Assembly: GCA_963662155.1 (NCBI GenBank)
Contig: OY759268.1
Coordinates: forward strand, 6,173,201-6,237,200
Origin: Lamellibrachia columna
Taxonomy: Eukaryota; Annelida; Polychaeta; Sabellida; Siboglinidae
Reading direction: 5' to 3'
DNA length: 64,000 bases
Made by a program: the position numbers and the translations under genes. The notes beneath the pieces were generated by a model that was not told the origin of the DNA, ran no database searches, and saw only the letters and a program-made list of their open reading frames with translations. Positions 13,322 to 27,405 of this stretch are shown here, piece by piece (within the stretch, counting starts at the first letter, position 1; each line of letters opens with the position of its first letter).

Positions 13322-13577
13322 AACCCCCTGGCAGACCTGTTCATTCCATCTCAACTTCTCTGGGAAGCATTCAGCCACGCTGCAATTGCGCGAAGACAAT
13401 TCTTTCAGATTTCCACCACAGCCTGTATTGCCATGTACTCATTTATACAGCTGAGTGAACTGTGGCAACGTGGGGTGATCAAACTCGCCAAAGGTTCGAA
13501 GCGACCGCAGTGGCATTTGAAACCGGGTTCTCTCGATTGAGAGTCCGGCCTTCTAACCAGTAGGCCATCGCGCCCCT
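13322..13577 (-). mobile_element. tRNA-derived SINE, copy 3
   Basis: Reverse-strand copy with a well-kept head, including GGTTAGAAGGCCGGACTCTC and CTCTCAATCGAGAG. The central body is complete and it ends near the AGGTCTGCCAGGGGG segment, so the 3' tail is shortened. Confidence 0.82.
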
Positions 13578-13665
13578 ACTACGCTTAGGCGGCTACATTA
13601 TCAACTACAACACACCCAACAGCCGCTGGAACTGACCCCGGCTTATATTGTTGTTTGCACTGCAA

Positions 13666-14288
13666 TGTACAAGCTAGTGAATAACTCTGTCGTCAGACAA
13701 TGTACAAGCTAGTGAATAACTCTGTCGTCAGACAATGTACAAGCTAGTGAATAACTCTGTCGTCAGACAATGTACAAGCTAGTGAATAACTCTGTCGTCA
13801 GACAATGTACAAGCTAGTGAATAACTCTGTCGTCAGACAATGTACAAGCTAGTGAATAACTCTGTCGTCAGACAATGTACAAGCTAGTGAATAACTCTGT
13901 CGTCAGACAATGTACAAGCTAGTGAATAACTCTGTCGTCAGACAATGTACAAGCTAGTGAATAACTCTGTCGTCAGACAATGTACAAGCTAGTGAATAAC
14001 TCTGTCGTCAGACAATGTACAAGCTAGTGAATAACTCTGTCGTCAGACAATGTACAAGCTAGTGAATAACTCTGTCGTCAGACAATGTACAAGCTAGTGA
14101 ATAACTCTGTCGTCAGACAATGTACAAGCTAGTGAATAACTCTGTCGTCAGACAATGTACAAGCTAGTGAATAACTCTGTCGTCAGACAATGTACAAGCT
14201 AGTGAATAATTCTGTCGCGTCAGACAATGTACAAGCTAGTGAATAACTCTGTCGCGTCAGACAATGTACAAGCTAGTGAATAATTCTG
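13666..14288. repeat. 35-bp minisatellite, about 18 near-identical copies
   Basis: Unit begins TGTACAAGCTAGTGAATAAC and ends GTCAGACAA. The last copies carry a 3-bp insertion (GTCGCGTCAGACAA). Confidence 0.98.
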
Positions 14289-15170
14289 TCAGACAAAACA
14301 AATGTCTACTTGCCGTCAGACAACACAAATGTCTACTTGCCGTCAGACAATACAAATGTCTACTTGCCGTCAGACAACACAAATGTCTACTTGCCGTCAG
14401 ACATTACAAATGTCTACTTGCCGTCAGACGTTACAAATGTCTACTTGCCGTCAGACAACACAAATGTCTACTTGCCGGCAGACAACACAAATGTCTACTT
14501 GTCATCAGACAACACAAATGTCTACTTGCCGTCAGACAATACAAATATCAACTTGCCGTCAGAAATTAAAAATGTCTACTTGCCGTCAGACAACACAAAT
14601 GTCTACTTGCCGTCAGACAACACAAATGTCTACTTGCCGTCAGACAACACAAATGTCTACTTGCCGTTAGACAACACCAATGTCTACTTGCCGTCAGACA
14701 ACACAAATGTCTACTTGCCGTCAGACATTACAAATGTCTACTTGCCGTCAGACAACACAAATGTCTATTTGCCGTCAGACAACACAAATGTCTACTTGCC
14801 GTCAGACAATACAAATGTCAACTTGCCGTCAGAAATTACAAATGTCTACTTGCCGTCAGACAATACAACTGTCTACTTGCCGTCAGACATTACAAATGTC
14901 TACTTGCCGTCAGACAATACAAATGTCTACTTGCCGTCAGACAACACAAATGTCTACTTGCCGTCAGACAACACAAATGTCTACTTGCCGTCAGACATTA
15001 CAAATGTCTACTTGCCGTCCGACAACACAAATATCTACTTGCCGTCAGACAACATAAATGTCTACTTGCCGTCAGACAATACAAATGTCTACTTGCCGTC
15101 AAACATTACAAATGTCTACTTGCCGTCTGACAATACAAATGTCTACTTGCCGTCAGACAATACAAATGGG
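14289..15170. repeat. 27-bp minisatellite, about 32 copies
   Basis: Unit core AATGTCTACTTGCCGTCAGA followed by CAACACA or variants. The 312-codon open frame (14310-15248) exists because the period is a multiple of three. Directly follows the 35-bp array and shares GTCAGACAA with it. Confidence 0.97.
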
Positions 15171-15249
15171 GTCGCTAAGCTAGGTATGACCACGGGCGCC
15201 GCAACCCTCAGACAAATGTCTAGCAACTGTCCGACAAGTCGACAGTGAC

Positions 15250-15680
15250 GTCATGGTATGTAATAATGGCAAAGTGTAGGCAGTTGCAATGAGTCGACAA
15301 CGTCTAGTTTCATTAATCATTGTAATGAACCGATTTTAAGACGGGACGCGCGGAAACATTGAATTGACGAATGACCTTTAAGGAAACCCTTGCTGGGCTT
15401 TCTAGGCGAGATGGCCTTAAACATTAATGGCTATATAGCAGAACATTAGCTAAAGTTAGCCAGCGAGCTGCTTGCGGCAATTCACACACTATAATTTAAC
15501 TTATAGACAAGGGTTGTTTAGAATACGAGTGTGTCAAGTACTAAATTTTCTCCCCGATAAAGCAGTTCTTGTTCACACGATACAACCGTCCAATGTGTCG
15601 GAAGTCGATAACTACGCCGAAGAGCCGAACATACAAAGATGTATGTTGGCGTACAAATTTATGCGGAAACATTATCACAT
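15250..15680. other. Unique spacer
   Basis: No coding exon, repeat or element supported between the 27-bp array and the MITE. Confidence 0.35.
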
Positions 15681-16182
15681 TTAAAGCTTCCTCCTCAATT
15701 CGATTGGTTTGGTAGTCTCAATTCAAATTAATTTTGCGAAAAATCAAACCTACCTGGTATCGACTGCAACATGCGAGCTCTTTTGTGCAAATTTTGTATG
15801 TGGCATTTGTGAAGTCATCAAACAAACTATTAAATTAATTAATGTTTGGTCTAACATTAAGTTAAGTAAACGCGGAAACGCTAAAAACTCACAAATGTCA
15901 CCTTTGGTCAAAGTTAATAATGGTGTTATGTGATGGGTTAGAGAATCGAATTCACGCACATGCTCAGCATTGACCCACACAGTGTTTACCAATTTGCATA
16001 TCCACCATTTTGAGTCTTGCCAAATCTAACGGCTAAAGTCAATTCTTTCGACGATTTGAACAAAAGTAGCCATTTTTATTAAATCGACTACGGTTGTTAC
16101 TTAAACCAATCACATACTACATATTTGGAAATCAATGAACAGGATTCGCGATATGCTAAATCAGTTGAGGATGGAGTTTTAA
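15681..16182 (+). mobile_element. TTAA-flanked MITE family, copy 1
   Basis: About 500 bp between TTAA at 15681 and TTAA at 16179. Termini are imperfect inverted repeats: TTAAAGCTTCCTCCTCAATT on the left and, reversed, TTAAAACTCCATCCTCAACT on the right. The TTAA flanks suggest mobilisation by a TTAA-specific transposase (piggyBac- or Kolobok-like), which is inference. It contains small open frames without recognised function. Confidence 0.65.
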
Positions 16183-16184
16183 AT

Positions 16185-16800
16185 AACACGGGATTGCGGT
16201 TGTGTGGATAACATATATCAACGAGTTTAGAAACAGTCGCTAAAGTTTGGGCGATATACCACGCGTTATCACGGTATTGATTTTCATCTCAAACTAAACT
16301 GAGCAGTTTACGCCTCGACAGCTTTCAACGAAAGTTCAATGCATAACACGTGTATATTTCCATGCATAGTTATCCACACTGCATTACAGAATGCGTGCAC
16401 GTTTGTCAATGGAGAAACAAATAGTCATCTGTCCCCATAAATCCCAGCTTTGATGCCATCATTCAAAAGACAGACGTTATTCGACGCGAATCTAATTCCC
16501 CCATTTAGCGTACGCGTTAATCTGGCCACGCCCGGCACTGTTGAAACGCCACCGCTTCTCTTAACGATCATTTAAACGGGAGATATCTGGCGTCTGACGC
16601 AACCAAAAAGGTACTTATCTCTCGATTTCTCCTTATCTCAAGCCTTCTTACACAAAACCCGACAAAACATGTCGTTTAACGCGACTACACAGCGTCAGTA
16701 TTTATCTGATATCCTCGTCTGCGGTTTGTCACAACATGGCGTCTGTCGTGAATTTGGGTCGTCCGAATACTCTGATACGACTGGTGGTCGCCGGGGGGGG
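16185..16800. other. Unique spacer
   Basis: Nothing supported; the open frames that start here only run into the following trinucleotide arrays. Confidence 0.35.
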
Positions 16801-16807
16801 AGGGGGG

Positions 16808-17210
<403 letters not shown>

Positions 17211-17214
17211 AGCA

Positions 17215-17640
17215 GCAGCTACTTCAGTTGTCTTATTTCTATTCAACAGTAGATAGAGCATTCTCCAAATAGCGTACTTTTATGTTTTCGCTGTTTGTTT
17301 TCATTATATAATATATTTTTTTGTGCGATGCCTCACGTTACGTCCGTTTCAAACAAATTGACACCTCTTTAATGCCATACAAACGCAAACTTGTTGTCGG
17401 CTTTGACCGAAACCATCAAAATGTCACTGGTGTTATGCGTCTACGGGTCGACTTGTCACCTTACATCCACAAAAGCAAATACTTTGGTATGTAAGACAAC
17501 ATAAAGCGAATGATTCCTATAACGGGAACATAGTCAATTCTTTAATTATCCAGAACACGACAAGTTATTTTTAATGACTGAGCAGATATTTTGTCGGGAA
17601 TCAGTATCTTCGATTTATTGGTCACTGGTGCGTGATTTCA
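17215..17640. other. Unique spacer
   Basis: No coding or repeat structure supported. Confidence 0.35.
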
Positions 17641-17642
17641 TG

Positions 17643-17831
17643 AGCAAGTCGTGTCGGCAGGAGCCCCGTCGTGCACGAGTCGTGTCGGCGGGAGCCCCGT
17701 CGTGCATGAGTCGTGTCGGCGGGAGCCCCGTCGTGCGCGAGTCGTGTCGGCGGGAGCCCCGTCGTGCGCGAGTCGTGTCGGCGGGAGCCCCGTCGTGTAC
17801 GAGTCGTGTCCGCGGGAGCCCCGTCGTACAC
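17643..17831. repeat. 31-bp GC-rich minisatellite, 6 copies
   Basis: Unit core GAGTCGTGTCGGCGGGAGCC then CCGTCGTGC. It abuts the 3' end of LINE copy C. Confidence 0.97.
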
Positions 17832-17839
17832 AATATTTA

Positions 17840-18498
17840 ACAAGATTACCATCCCAAACAACAAGTTCCAGATGGCAAGTGGACAAGAAAGCCATTGGCT
17901 TATCGAGAGTCCAACAATTTTCTCATCTATGTGTAGCCCGTCCTTATCAAATGTCTGTCAATTCTATTTTTAAACATATTCACACTACTAGCATTAACAC
18001 AATCATTTGGCAGTTTGTTCCATTCATTTATCACCCTCTGTGAGAAAGAGTACTTTCTCATGTCCAACCTACACTGCTCTTTAACTAATGCTGCTTTGTG
18101 TCATCTGGTTCTACTGCCTTCTTTAAGTTTGAAGAACATATTCCTATCAACATCCTCATAACCGTTCACTATTTTAAACACTTCTATTTGGTCTCCTCTT
18201 AGTCTCCTGGTCTCTAGTGTTGTCAAACCACATTGTAATAAGCGACTTTTGTAACTAAGGTCTCTCAATTCTGGAATCATTTTAGTTGCTCTTCGTTGTA
18301 TTCTTTCTATCTTGTCTATGTCCTTTTTACGATACGGCCTCCATGCTTGAATACAATATTCCTAATGTGGTCTAACTATTGCTTTGTACAGGGGTACAAT
18401 TAGCTGTTTCTCCTTATACATGATAGTTCTCCTAATTAGCCCTAGAATTTGATATCCTTTCGAAGCAGCAATCCCACATTGCTCTGAAACTTTGGAGA
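17840..18498 (-). mobile_element. LINE copy C, 3' fragment
   Basis: The reverse strand matches the C-terminal reverse transcriptase region and 3' UTR of copy A, from SEQCGIAASKG through RPHLEY to the 3' tail. Several stops are present. The 3' end abuts the 31-bp array at 17643-17831. Confidence 0.85.
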
Positions 18499-18499
18499 C

Positions 18500-19195
18500 G
18501 TGTATTTGCTCCAAGGACTCGAATGGAAGCGCGAATATGTTCTTAACTGTGTCTTCTTCAATCACAAAGTGTGTTGTTTCAATGAGTATGTTTATTAGGC
18601 TTCACTGGTGCTATCAACTTTACAAATGACAAGGAATAACCTGCTATCGGATGAACGTTCTTGAATTGTTGAATGTGTAATCCATTTCCGAGGCGCATGC
18701 GTTGTACTTCGTCGAATATGTCACTGGTTTTATTGTCACTGGTGTTATTAGGGGAGGTAGCACACGTGCCTTCCGTAACAATAGTGACGCCAAATTGTCA
18801 CCTAAGCATTTTATCTTCTTGTTTTTCCGCCATTTCGCTTTAGAGCGTGAATACATGACTTGTTTTACCAAGCTTCAAGTTGGGAAAAGTGAGCACTGCC
18901 GAAAAACTGCGAATCTATCAGCATCACCCGTGAGGCTCTTGTTTTATAGGGAATTCAACGACTTATCCGGGGAATTATTGTCGAAATATGTTGTGTGCCA
19001 TTTTGAATAGTTCCGTTTCATGATCTGTTAGCCATTTTGATACGTTATTCGCCTTGGAGACGTGTATTCCTTGCAATGAAGTATGCCACTAGTGTTCTTC
19101 CACCTGTCACGTGTTATGCTCCTCATTTTGATTGCGAGAACCAATGAAAGTCCCTACACTACTTGTGTCATACGCAGACACGAATACAACGATCA
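18500..19195. other. Spacer with scattered GTCACTGGTGTTATT motifs
   Basis: No coding exon supported. GTCACTGGTGTTATT-like motifs occur here twice (about 18719 and 18735) and elsewhere (17423, 19417), suggesting an old dispersed repeat that was not resolved. Confidence 0.3.
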
Positions 19196-19309
19196 GGGAT
19201 CAACACAAATACTGTCTTGATCCTGTAAAAGACGTTGCATGTCACTGATTCTGGTTACCATGTGCGTTATAGAATCAGATGGCGTAAAAAAGAAATTTAG
19301 CTTAGTTTG

Positions 19310-19310
<1 letters not shown>

Positions 19311-19399
<89 letters not shown>
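19311..19399. repeat. (TA)n microsatellite
   Basis: Pure TA run directly before the palindrome. Confidence 0.97.
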
Positions 19400-19851
<452 letters not shown>

Positions 19852-20194
19852 GACTAACGGAACCCTGAAATTACACGAATCTGCCAGATTCAGGTCTGTC
19901 CACTCAGTATGTCTTCGTCTGAAAGGTGAGCATTCATCTTAGCAACAACAGGATATTCTCCGACTGTGTTGTCTCCGCCAATATGTTTACATCGAAAGGC
20001 TGTGCTATTTGGAGAATGGTCCATATATTGAACCCACAGGAAGCTAGCACTGGCTGACATTTAGGATTTGGTTGATTCCAGATCAACACAAATACTGTCT
20101 TGATCCTCTAAAAGACGTTGCATGTCACTATTTCTGGTTACCGTGTGCACATTCTAGAAACCGATGGCGTAAAAAAGAAATTTAGCTTAGTTTG

Positions 20195-20208
20195 TTTTAT
20201 ATATAATA

Positions 20209-20290
<82 letters not shown>

Positions 20291-20291
20291 T
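20195..20291. repeat. (TA)n microsatellite in copy 2 of the duplication
   Basis: TA run with a few interruptions, at the position equivalent to the TA runs of copy 1. Confidence 0.95.
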
Positions 20292-20792
20292 TAGCAATAC
20301 GATACACTACCCATAAAATAGATCATTGTATATATATCTACATATCATCTGGATACATACAAGCTGGTATGGTTTGTCCATAACGCCAGTGACAAAACTG
20401 ATATGACGTCATGACTAACGGAACCCTGAAATTACACGAATCTGCCAGATTCAGTTCTGTCCACTCAGTATGTCTTCGTCTGAAAGTGAGCATTCATCTT
20501 AGCAACAACAGGATATTTTCCGACTGTGTTGTCTCTGTCAATATGTTTACATCGAACGGCTGTGCTATTTGGATAATGGTCCATATATTAAACCCACAGG
20601 AAGAAAGCACGTACTGGTAAGGCTGACATTTAGTATTTGGTTGAATCCATATTCCGGAAAGTCACACCTAAAGCCGATAATATTGCTGAAGGGGGGTGGT
20701 GGGGGTTGGGGGGTGGGGGGGGGGTGGTGATGGCGTGAAAGAAACTGTCCAGACCTGTCCCTGGTTATACATAGCAATGACGTCGTGAGCAA

Positions 20793-20868
20793 TGCTATAT
20801 AGCTATACAGCTATACAGCTATACAGCTATACATCTATACAGATATACAGCTATACAACTATACAGTA
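20793..20868. repeat. 8-bp repeat (AGCTATAC)n
   Basis: About 9 units with minor variation. Confidence 0.9.
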
Positions 20869-21473
20869 GCATCGTTGGTCATACAACAAGCGGTAGTTGT
20901 TTCACTGAAATAACCCAACAACAGTTTTTTTTTTTGCAACACAACATATCAATATCATAAAAGCAGTATTGCCGATTTCAAGTTGTCTGACACGATAACT
21001 TTGAAGCATGCGATAGTTTTGTCTGATAATTGGAAATCACCTATATTACAGCTTTATTTTGTTGCATCCAATTACACGTTAGCATGAGCTGTGACTATAT
21101 AAATGCTCAATTACAGTCGTCATTGCTATGTTTGCGTAGCTATCACACTGATCAAGACGTTGTGATTCAACGAACCTGGGTACATTGTTACTGGGGGCAG
21201 CTACTTATATTCACAATGCAGGCATATTGACTTGATCTTAAATTGTTAAGCTCCATAGTGTGTTTCCTGGAATGTTGGGACGTTCTGGTGAACCTGAACC
21301 CGCGTCAACCTGGCCGGGTTGTGTTCAGTTGTTGAAGGGCAAACTCATCTACCTCTTAGTCACGACAAATGATACAACATTCTTGCAGAAGAGGATAACC
21401 TCGCCATTATTGTGCCCACAGCGAAGAGTCTCGACGGTCAGGTCTGCACGTTTGCGTGCGTCGGCTGCTGACA

Positions 21474-21602
21474 GAGACAGTCTGTGGTGCTGACAGAGAC
21501 AGTCTGTGGTGCCGACAGAGACAGTCTGTGGTGCTGACAGAGACAGTCTGTGGTGCTGACAGAGACAGTCTGTGGTGCTGACAGAGACAGTCTGTGGTGT
21601 TG
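21474..21602. repeat. 22-bp minisatellite, 6 copies
   Basis: Unit core GACAGAGACAGTCTGTGGTG; one copy has GCC for GCT. Confidence 0.95.
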
Positions 21603-21699
21603 CTGAGCTTGCTACGTGTCAACTTTCATGATTACGCTATCAGGAGTTTTTCTTGGCACCGCCCACCCCCCCCCCACCCCCCGCGAATGACACAGCAGT

Positions 21700-22182
21700 C
21701 GTATTTCTGAACACATTTGTCATTTGTTGTCATTGCTTTTGTGTTTTGTTTGAATCCATCCATACCTAGATCCACCCAATGCCCCAGAAATAATGGAGGA
21801 GTGAGACAGCTGGTTACTTTCAAATATCGTCATTATCTTTCAAATGTTCCTCAGCTCAGATCATCCATTTCACAACAACGTATTTTTCCTAAAACTAAAC
21901 TTAACTTGGGCAAACATGCTTTCTCTGTCGCAGTGCCTGGGATCTGGAATGAACTCCCTACCCCCTTGAAAACATTTGAAGCTATAGCTATCTTCCGAAA
22001 AAAATCAAGACAAATTTTTAGTCCAAATTGCATTTCCACCATAAACGTTCGGTGATCCCTCGGTCTGATAATGACTTTTGTTCACGATTATGCTAAATGA
22101 TTATGATTTGTTGCGCCCTGAGCTCAGGTTCCAGAGGATGTAGGCGCCATAGAAGTTAATTATTATTATTATTATTACTTGG
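21700..22182 (+). mobile_element. LINE 3' fragment, second family, with (ATT)n tail
   Basis: An open segment ends with AFSVAVPGIWNELPTPLKTF, the typical C-terminal motif of CR1/jockey/L2-like ORF2 proteins. It is followed by a short 3' UTR (GCGCCCTGAGCTCAGG) and an (ATT)n tail at about 22160-22180. The reverse transcriptase core is absent. Confidence 0.7.
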
Positions 22183-22656
22183 CAACCAAAGTAAGGACAG
22201 AGAACACCACACATCTCAAAATTAACCTATCTACAAATAATTGTTCCTGACTGAATTCGGGATAACGGCTCCTGAACATGAACACTTTATACAGGACAGA
22301 CATCAACGGAGACGTATTGTGAACATCTTCAATGGGATCCATCCTCAATAAGATATTTTACCTGCCTGGTAATTTCATTTGTCGTATTAAGGGCATATTT
22401 AACATACTTGCACAATACATTATTACCGTTCTGTGTATGACTAGAACGGTGAAGGCAGAGAGATCTGGGTTGTTCTGTTTTTATGTTGGAAATGAATACG
22501 ACTAAGTCACATGATCATCAAACCACCTGCAGCGGGAAATTGGCGTCCACGAGTTGCTGGCCGGAAAGTTGGAAACTAGAAAACTTATTTTGGTGTCTGA
22601 AAGTATATTTTTTAAAGTTTTGTTTCGATCAAATTTCAGTACTTATTAGTAGCATT

Positions 22657-22755
22657 GGTCAGACATTGGTCAGACATTGGTCAGACATTGGTCAGACATT
22701 GGTCAGACATTGGTCAGACATTGGTCAGACATTGGTCAGACATTGGTCAGACATT
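22657..22755. repeat. 11-bp minisatellite, about 9 copies
   Basis: Pure CATTGGTCAGA units. Confidence 0.97.
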
Positions 22756-22844
22756 CCGACTGCTGAGTAAAGCCCTTATATAAGAGCTATTGTTTGGATC
22801 TTACATTGTTGCTCTATCCAGTGTCAGTGATATTTAGTTGCCCC

Positions 22845-23262
22845 CACCAAATATGCCCCTGTGTTGGGGCACGTCCGCCTGTGTGCCACGGGGCAAGTTC
22901 GCCCCAGGATATCGGATGTAAAATGCTCAGGATCACTTGTGAACATAAATCCACTAACAATCTCTCTTATAAAGACTTCCAATTATCCATTTTATTGTTA
23001 TTTTCTAGTGAAAAAAGTGATTAAATCACATTTTGATTTCACTATTTTCTAGCCGATGCAGTGCCAAACCTTGTATTTTTGCTTGGTTTATTTCATAGAT
23101 AAAACAGAATTTCTGATCATTTAAAATTTCAAACAGAATGTCTGTTAAATAAGACAAAACTGCAATGTTCTTGTGTATTTGCTGTTTAAAGTACGTGTGG
23201 GGCCAACTTGCCCCTGACCCTGAGCGGACTTGACCCGACATGGGGCAAGTCCGCCCATGCTT
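22845..23262. mobile_element. MITE-like element with GGGGCAAGTT inverted ends
   Basis: Left CGGGGCAAGTTCGCCCCA (22898-22915) and right GGGGCCAACTTGCCCC (23200-23215) are inverted copies, each flanked by further GGGGCA-GTCCGCC segments. The interior is AT-rich and non-coding. Exact limits and target duplication are unclear. Confidence 0.4.
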
Positions 23263-23589
23263 GGGTAGATCTACTAAGAGTCAGATTTGGAAATTGTCCT
23301 GTAGCAGTTTTGCAATTTGTTGATCTCAAGTCTCAAGTGGTTTACTCCAAACAGCCCAAACTTGGGCTAACGCAGGAGTTTGTGGTGGACTGTGCGCATG
23401 CGCTGTGGGTGGTACGTTCGATTAAAAGACTAGTATAATTAATGTTGCTGAAATGGTTTTATCTGATAGTTTTATTTATTTTATGTATAGGATGTTTAAC
23501 GAAATTTTTTAATAGGTTGGTTGTGTGTATGGATACTGTCGCTGCCTTGCCACATGCACACATAGACAGTCTCCATACCCACACCATGG

Positions 23590-24112
23590 ATAAGTTTACG
23601 CTGAGCACTGTGTTTTAAAGGCAGTTTAGGTGAGGAGGTGTGGTGAAAGGGAGTTCCATAATAGCTTCTTGAAATGATTTTGGGTTTTTTATGTTGGTAA
23701 TTTTTGATGGAATCATATTCCATATGCGAATGGCTCTGGGATAAAATGAAAAGACCATTGCATTTATACGACACTTGGGGGCTATGTATTGTCCACGGGT
23801 TCGAGAGCGAGTTAGTAGGCCCGGAGGGGGGGTGATCTCAATAATGTTGTTTAGAATTTTGTAGAAGGTAGTGGCTTGTTTGATAATGCGCCTTCGTTCG
23901 AGGGTTGGCCATCCAAGGGCAGTAATTAGATCTGCTGGGTTTGTGTTCCGTCTGTAATCATTTTTAACAAATCTGGCAGCAGAGTGTTGCACTCTTTCAA
24001 GGCTTTTAATTTGCGAAAAGGTGTGGGGATTCCATATGGGTGAAGAGTACTCAAGTTTTGGCCGGATTAGCATGTTGTACGCTGTTTGCTTAACTTCGGG
24101 TTTACATAGCAC
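23590..24112 (-). pseudogene. LINE reverse transcriptase C-terminal fragment, third family
   Basis: A reverse-strand frame of about 165 codons contains LIRPKLEYSSPIWNPHT, LERVQHSAARFVKNDY and FYPRAIRIWNMIPSKI. These match the region downstream of the reverse transcriptase domain in many non-LTR elements. No catalytic FADD box is present, so it is a 5'-truncated copy, although the remaining frame is open. Confidence 0.82.
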
Positions 24113-25130
24113 AAACGTTCAATTTAAGGCCGAAACTGAACATCTAGCTCTACAAACACAGTCTCCAGTTATATTAGAATGTCCAAATGGGCGGACTATC
24201 CCCGGTCTCCCTTAGACGCCTCGCACCAGCCTTAGAGCCAGACATAGCACCCACCTCTGCATTTGTTTATGCCTACAAGTGTCTCCACCAGCACTGGTGG
24301 TTTCAGCTTTGATGCAGTCCGCCTGATGGAGATAGATATGTTTACATACAACAGATACAACGAAAGGGAAATCGTGTGTGAATCCCGGCCCTCTATAACT
24401 AGATCCTTTGTAACAGGATACTCAATGTTTTCATCTGTGTATATTCAAAGAGACAATGTCATGACGGCCAATGTTACAATATTAGCACACCTAGATTGAT
24501 TGTGTTTTGCACTTTGGCATTATACACTTATACATAATGGCATGAGATCGTGAGTGGAATGATTCAGTTCAATGTTATCTTATAGCTGTAAACCGATGCA
24601 ATCTTGTGTGATAAATATACAATTCATGGTCCATTCATATGCGCAGATAGTGGTAAACAAAGCTGGACCACTGATTTGATTGACCCCTGCCACTGACCTG
24701 ATTGACCTATGTCACTGATCTGATTGACCCCTGCCACTGACTACGAAATGTGTATAGATCAACGAACCGTACTATTTGTTTTGGCCAAATATTAGTAAGG
24801 AACAAACCTGTATGGCTTCGCAGCTCCCCGTGGCTTTTGATAGTCTAAGTTACGACGTGTGTCCCTTATACTCCTGGTTTTAATGGATTGATGTTCCAAT
24901 CTCTTTTCACACGAACACCCCCACAACATTTGGCCATTTATCAGATTAATGGGTTGTCACCTCTTGGCTTTGGAATGTTTTCTGTGATAAATGAACATGT
25001 CACCTCTTTCATGTAAGAAATGCGTCGCGTACGTCAGACGGTTTTTTTAAGTGGGCAATGGTTCGATAGGTTGGCACACACTGTGGTTTTGTATTGCATA
25101 CGTGTAGTTATTAATAAAAACACAGGAGTA
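24113..25130. other. Unique spacer
   Basis: A 78-codon open frame at 24263-24499 has no recognised similarity. A short TGACCCCTGCCACTGA direct repeat lies at 24680-24740. Nothing else supported. Confidence 0.35.
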
Positions 25131-25139
25131 GTGGTGATG

Positions 25140-25914
<775 letters not shown>

Positions 25915-26124
25915 ATTGCACACCCTTTATATGTACGTTCCCTTTATATCTGCCCACGTGTGCCACAATGAAAACACAACACGACCCCTGATTGCACTGA
26001 TAAGTGTTATTCAAACTAACTACGTCACTGGCAGTGTTCCGTGGACAAACACATCATTATCCCCCGACGTCATACGTGATTTTTTTTATTCCTGATTGCT
26101 ACGTTTATTAGCGTTCGCCAATAA

Positions 26125-26500
26125 AACATACAATTTAACAAGATTTAACAAGAGCGCTACACAAAGCTAAACACTCAGATGACAAGTGGACAAAGAAGCC
26201 ATTGGTTTATCGAGGGTCCAAGCATTTTTCATTGACGTGTCACCCGCCATTTTGAGATGTTTGTTAATTCTGTATCATGCTCACCTGCTGTTCCATGCAT
26301 TTATTGTCCTCTGTGAGAATGAATACTTTCTCATATCTATTCTCCACTAACGTAACTTCTTGTGATCTAGTTCTGCTATCTCTCCTTACTGTTCTGTCAT
26401 TGTATCGTGTGGATTCCGTTCGTCTCGTCTGCACATAGATAATTATTTGATAGGTCGATCTCTGCCGGTTTCTGCTTGAATGCAATGTATACGCCGCTAG
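26125..26500 (-). mobile_element. LINE copy D, degenerate 3' fragment
   Basis: Reverse-strand sequence carries the family's 10-bp tail (two units of CTTGTTAAAT), the GACAAGTGGACA...AAGCCATTGG 3' UTR segment, and degraded C-terminal coding sequence (reading SRTRSQEVTLVENRYEK). Confidence 0.7.
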
Positions 26501-26552
26501 ATAGAATCACTTTTGACCAGAGCAATTTGATTATATTAAGCGATTGATTAAC

Positions 26553-26940
26553 TTAAAGGCCTCCTCAATTCACTTAAAGGTCCGTCCTCAATTCACTTAA
26601 AGGTTCCTTCTCAAATCACTTAAAGGTTTCTCCGCATTTCACTTAAAGGTTCCTCCTCAATTCACTTAAAGGTTCCTCCTCAATTCACCTAAAGGTCCCT
26701 CCTCAATTCAATTAAAGGTTCCTCCTCAATTCACTTAAAGGTCCCTCCTCAATTCACTTAAAGGTTCCTCCTCAATTCACTTAGAGGTTCCTCCTCAATT
26801 CACTTTGAGGTTCCTCCTCAATTCACTTAAAGGTTCCTCCTCAATTCACTTAAAGGTTCCTCCTCAATTCACTTAAAGGTTCCTCCTCAATTCACTTAGA
26901 GTTTCCTCCTCATTTCACTTAAAGGTTCCTCCTTAATTCG
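26553..26940. repeat. 23-bp minisatellite, about 17 copies, from a MITE end
   Basis: Unit core CACTTAAAGGTTCCTCCTCA; it equals the left terminus of the TTAA MITE, so each unit carries a TTAA. Confidence 0.95.
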
Positions 26941-27405
26941 ATTTTTTTCGCTAGTCTCATTTCAAGTTCATTTTGCGAAAAATCAAACCCACCTAGTATC
27001 CACTGCAGCATGTTAGCTCGTTTGTCCAACTTTTGTTTGTCGTTTTTTTGTGGAATCATCAGACAAACTATCAACTTACTCAATGTTTTGTCAAACATTA
27101 ATTGAAGTGAAAATGGAATCGCTGAAAACTAACGAAATTCACCCTTGGTGAAATCTCGTAACTGTGTCATGGAAGTCTCGTCCATGATAAGCCTTGAACC
27201 GCAGTGTTTACTATTTTGTATATCCACTATTTTGATCCTTGCCAGATCTCGCGACTAAAGTAAATTATTTCGATGATTTCAGCAACAATACCCATTTTTT
27301 TATTAAACCGACTGCGAATGTTACTTAACCTATTAAACACTACGTATTTGGGCATCAACGAACTGGATTTACGATAGGGAAAATCTATTGTGGATTGACT
27401 TTTAA
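26553..27405 (+). mobile_element. TTAA-flanked MITE family, copy 2, with amplified left end
   Basis: The body from about 26925 to 27405 matches copy 1 throughout (for example TTTTGCGAAAAATCAAACC, CAGACAAACTATCAACTTA). The left terminal segment is repeated about 17 times (26553-26940). Confidence 0.75.

Noticed and set aside
13666..14288. Possible CRISPR array (regular 35-bp repeats)
   Set aside because: Repeats are directly adjacent with no unique spacers, and the genome is eukaryotic.
14310..15248. 312-codon open frame of nine-residue repeats (DNTNVYLPS)
   Set aside because: Product of the 27-bp array; a second frame over the same DNA is equally open and there is no gene structure around it.
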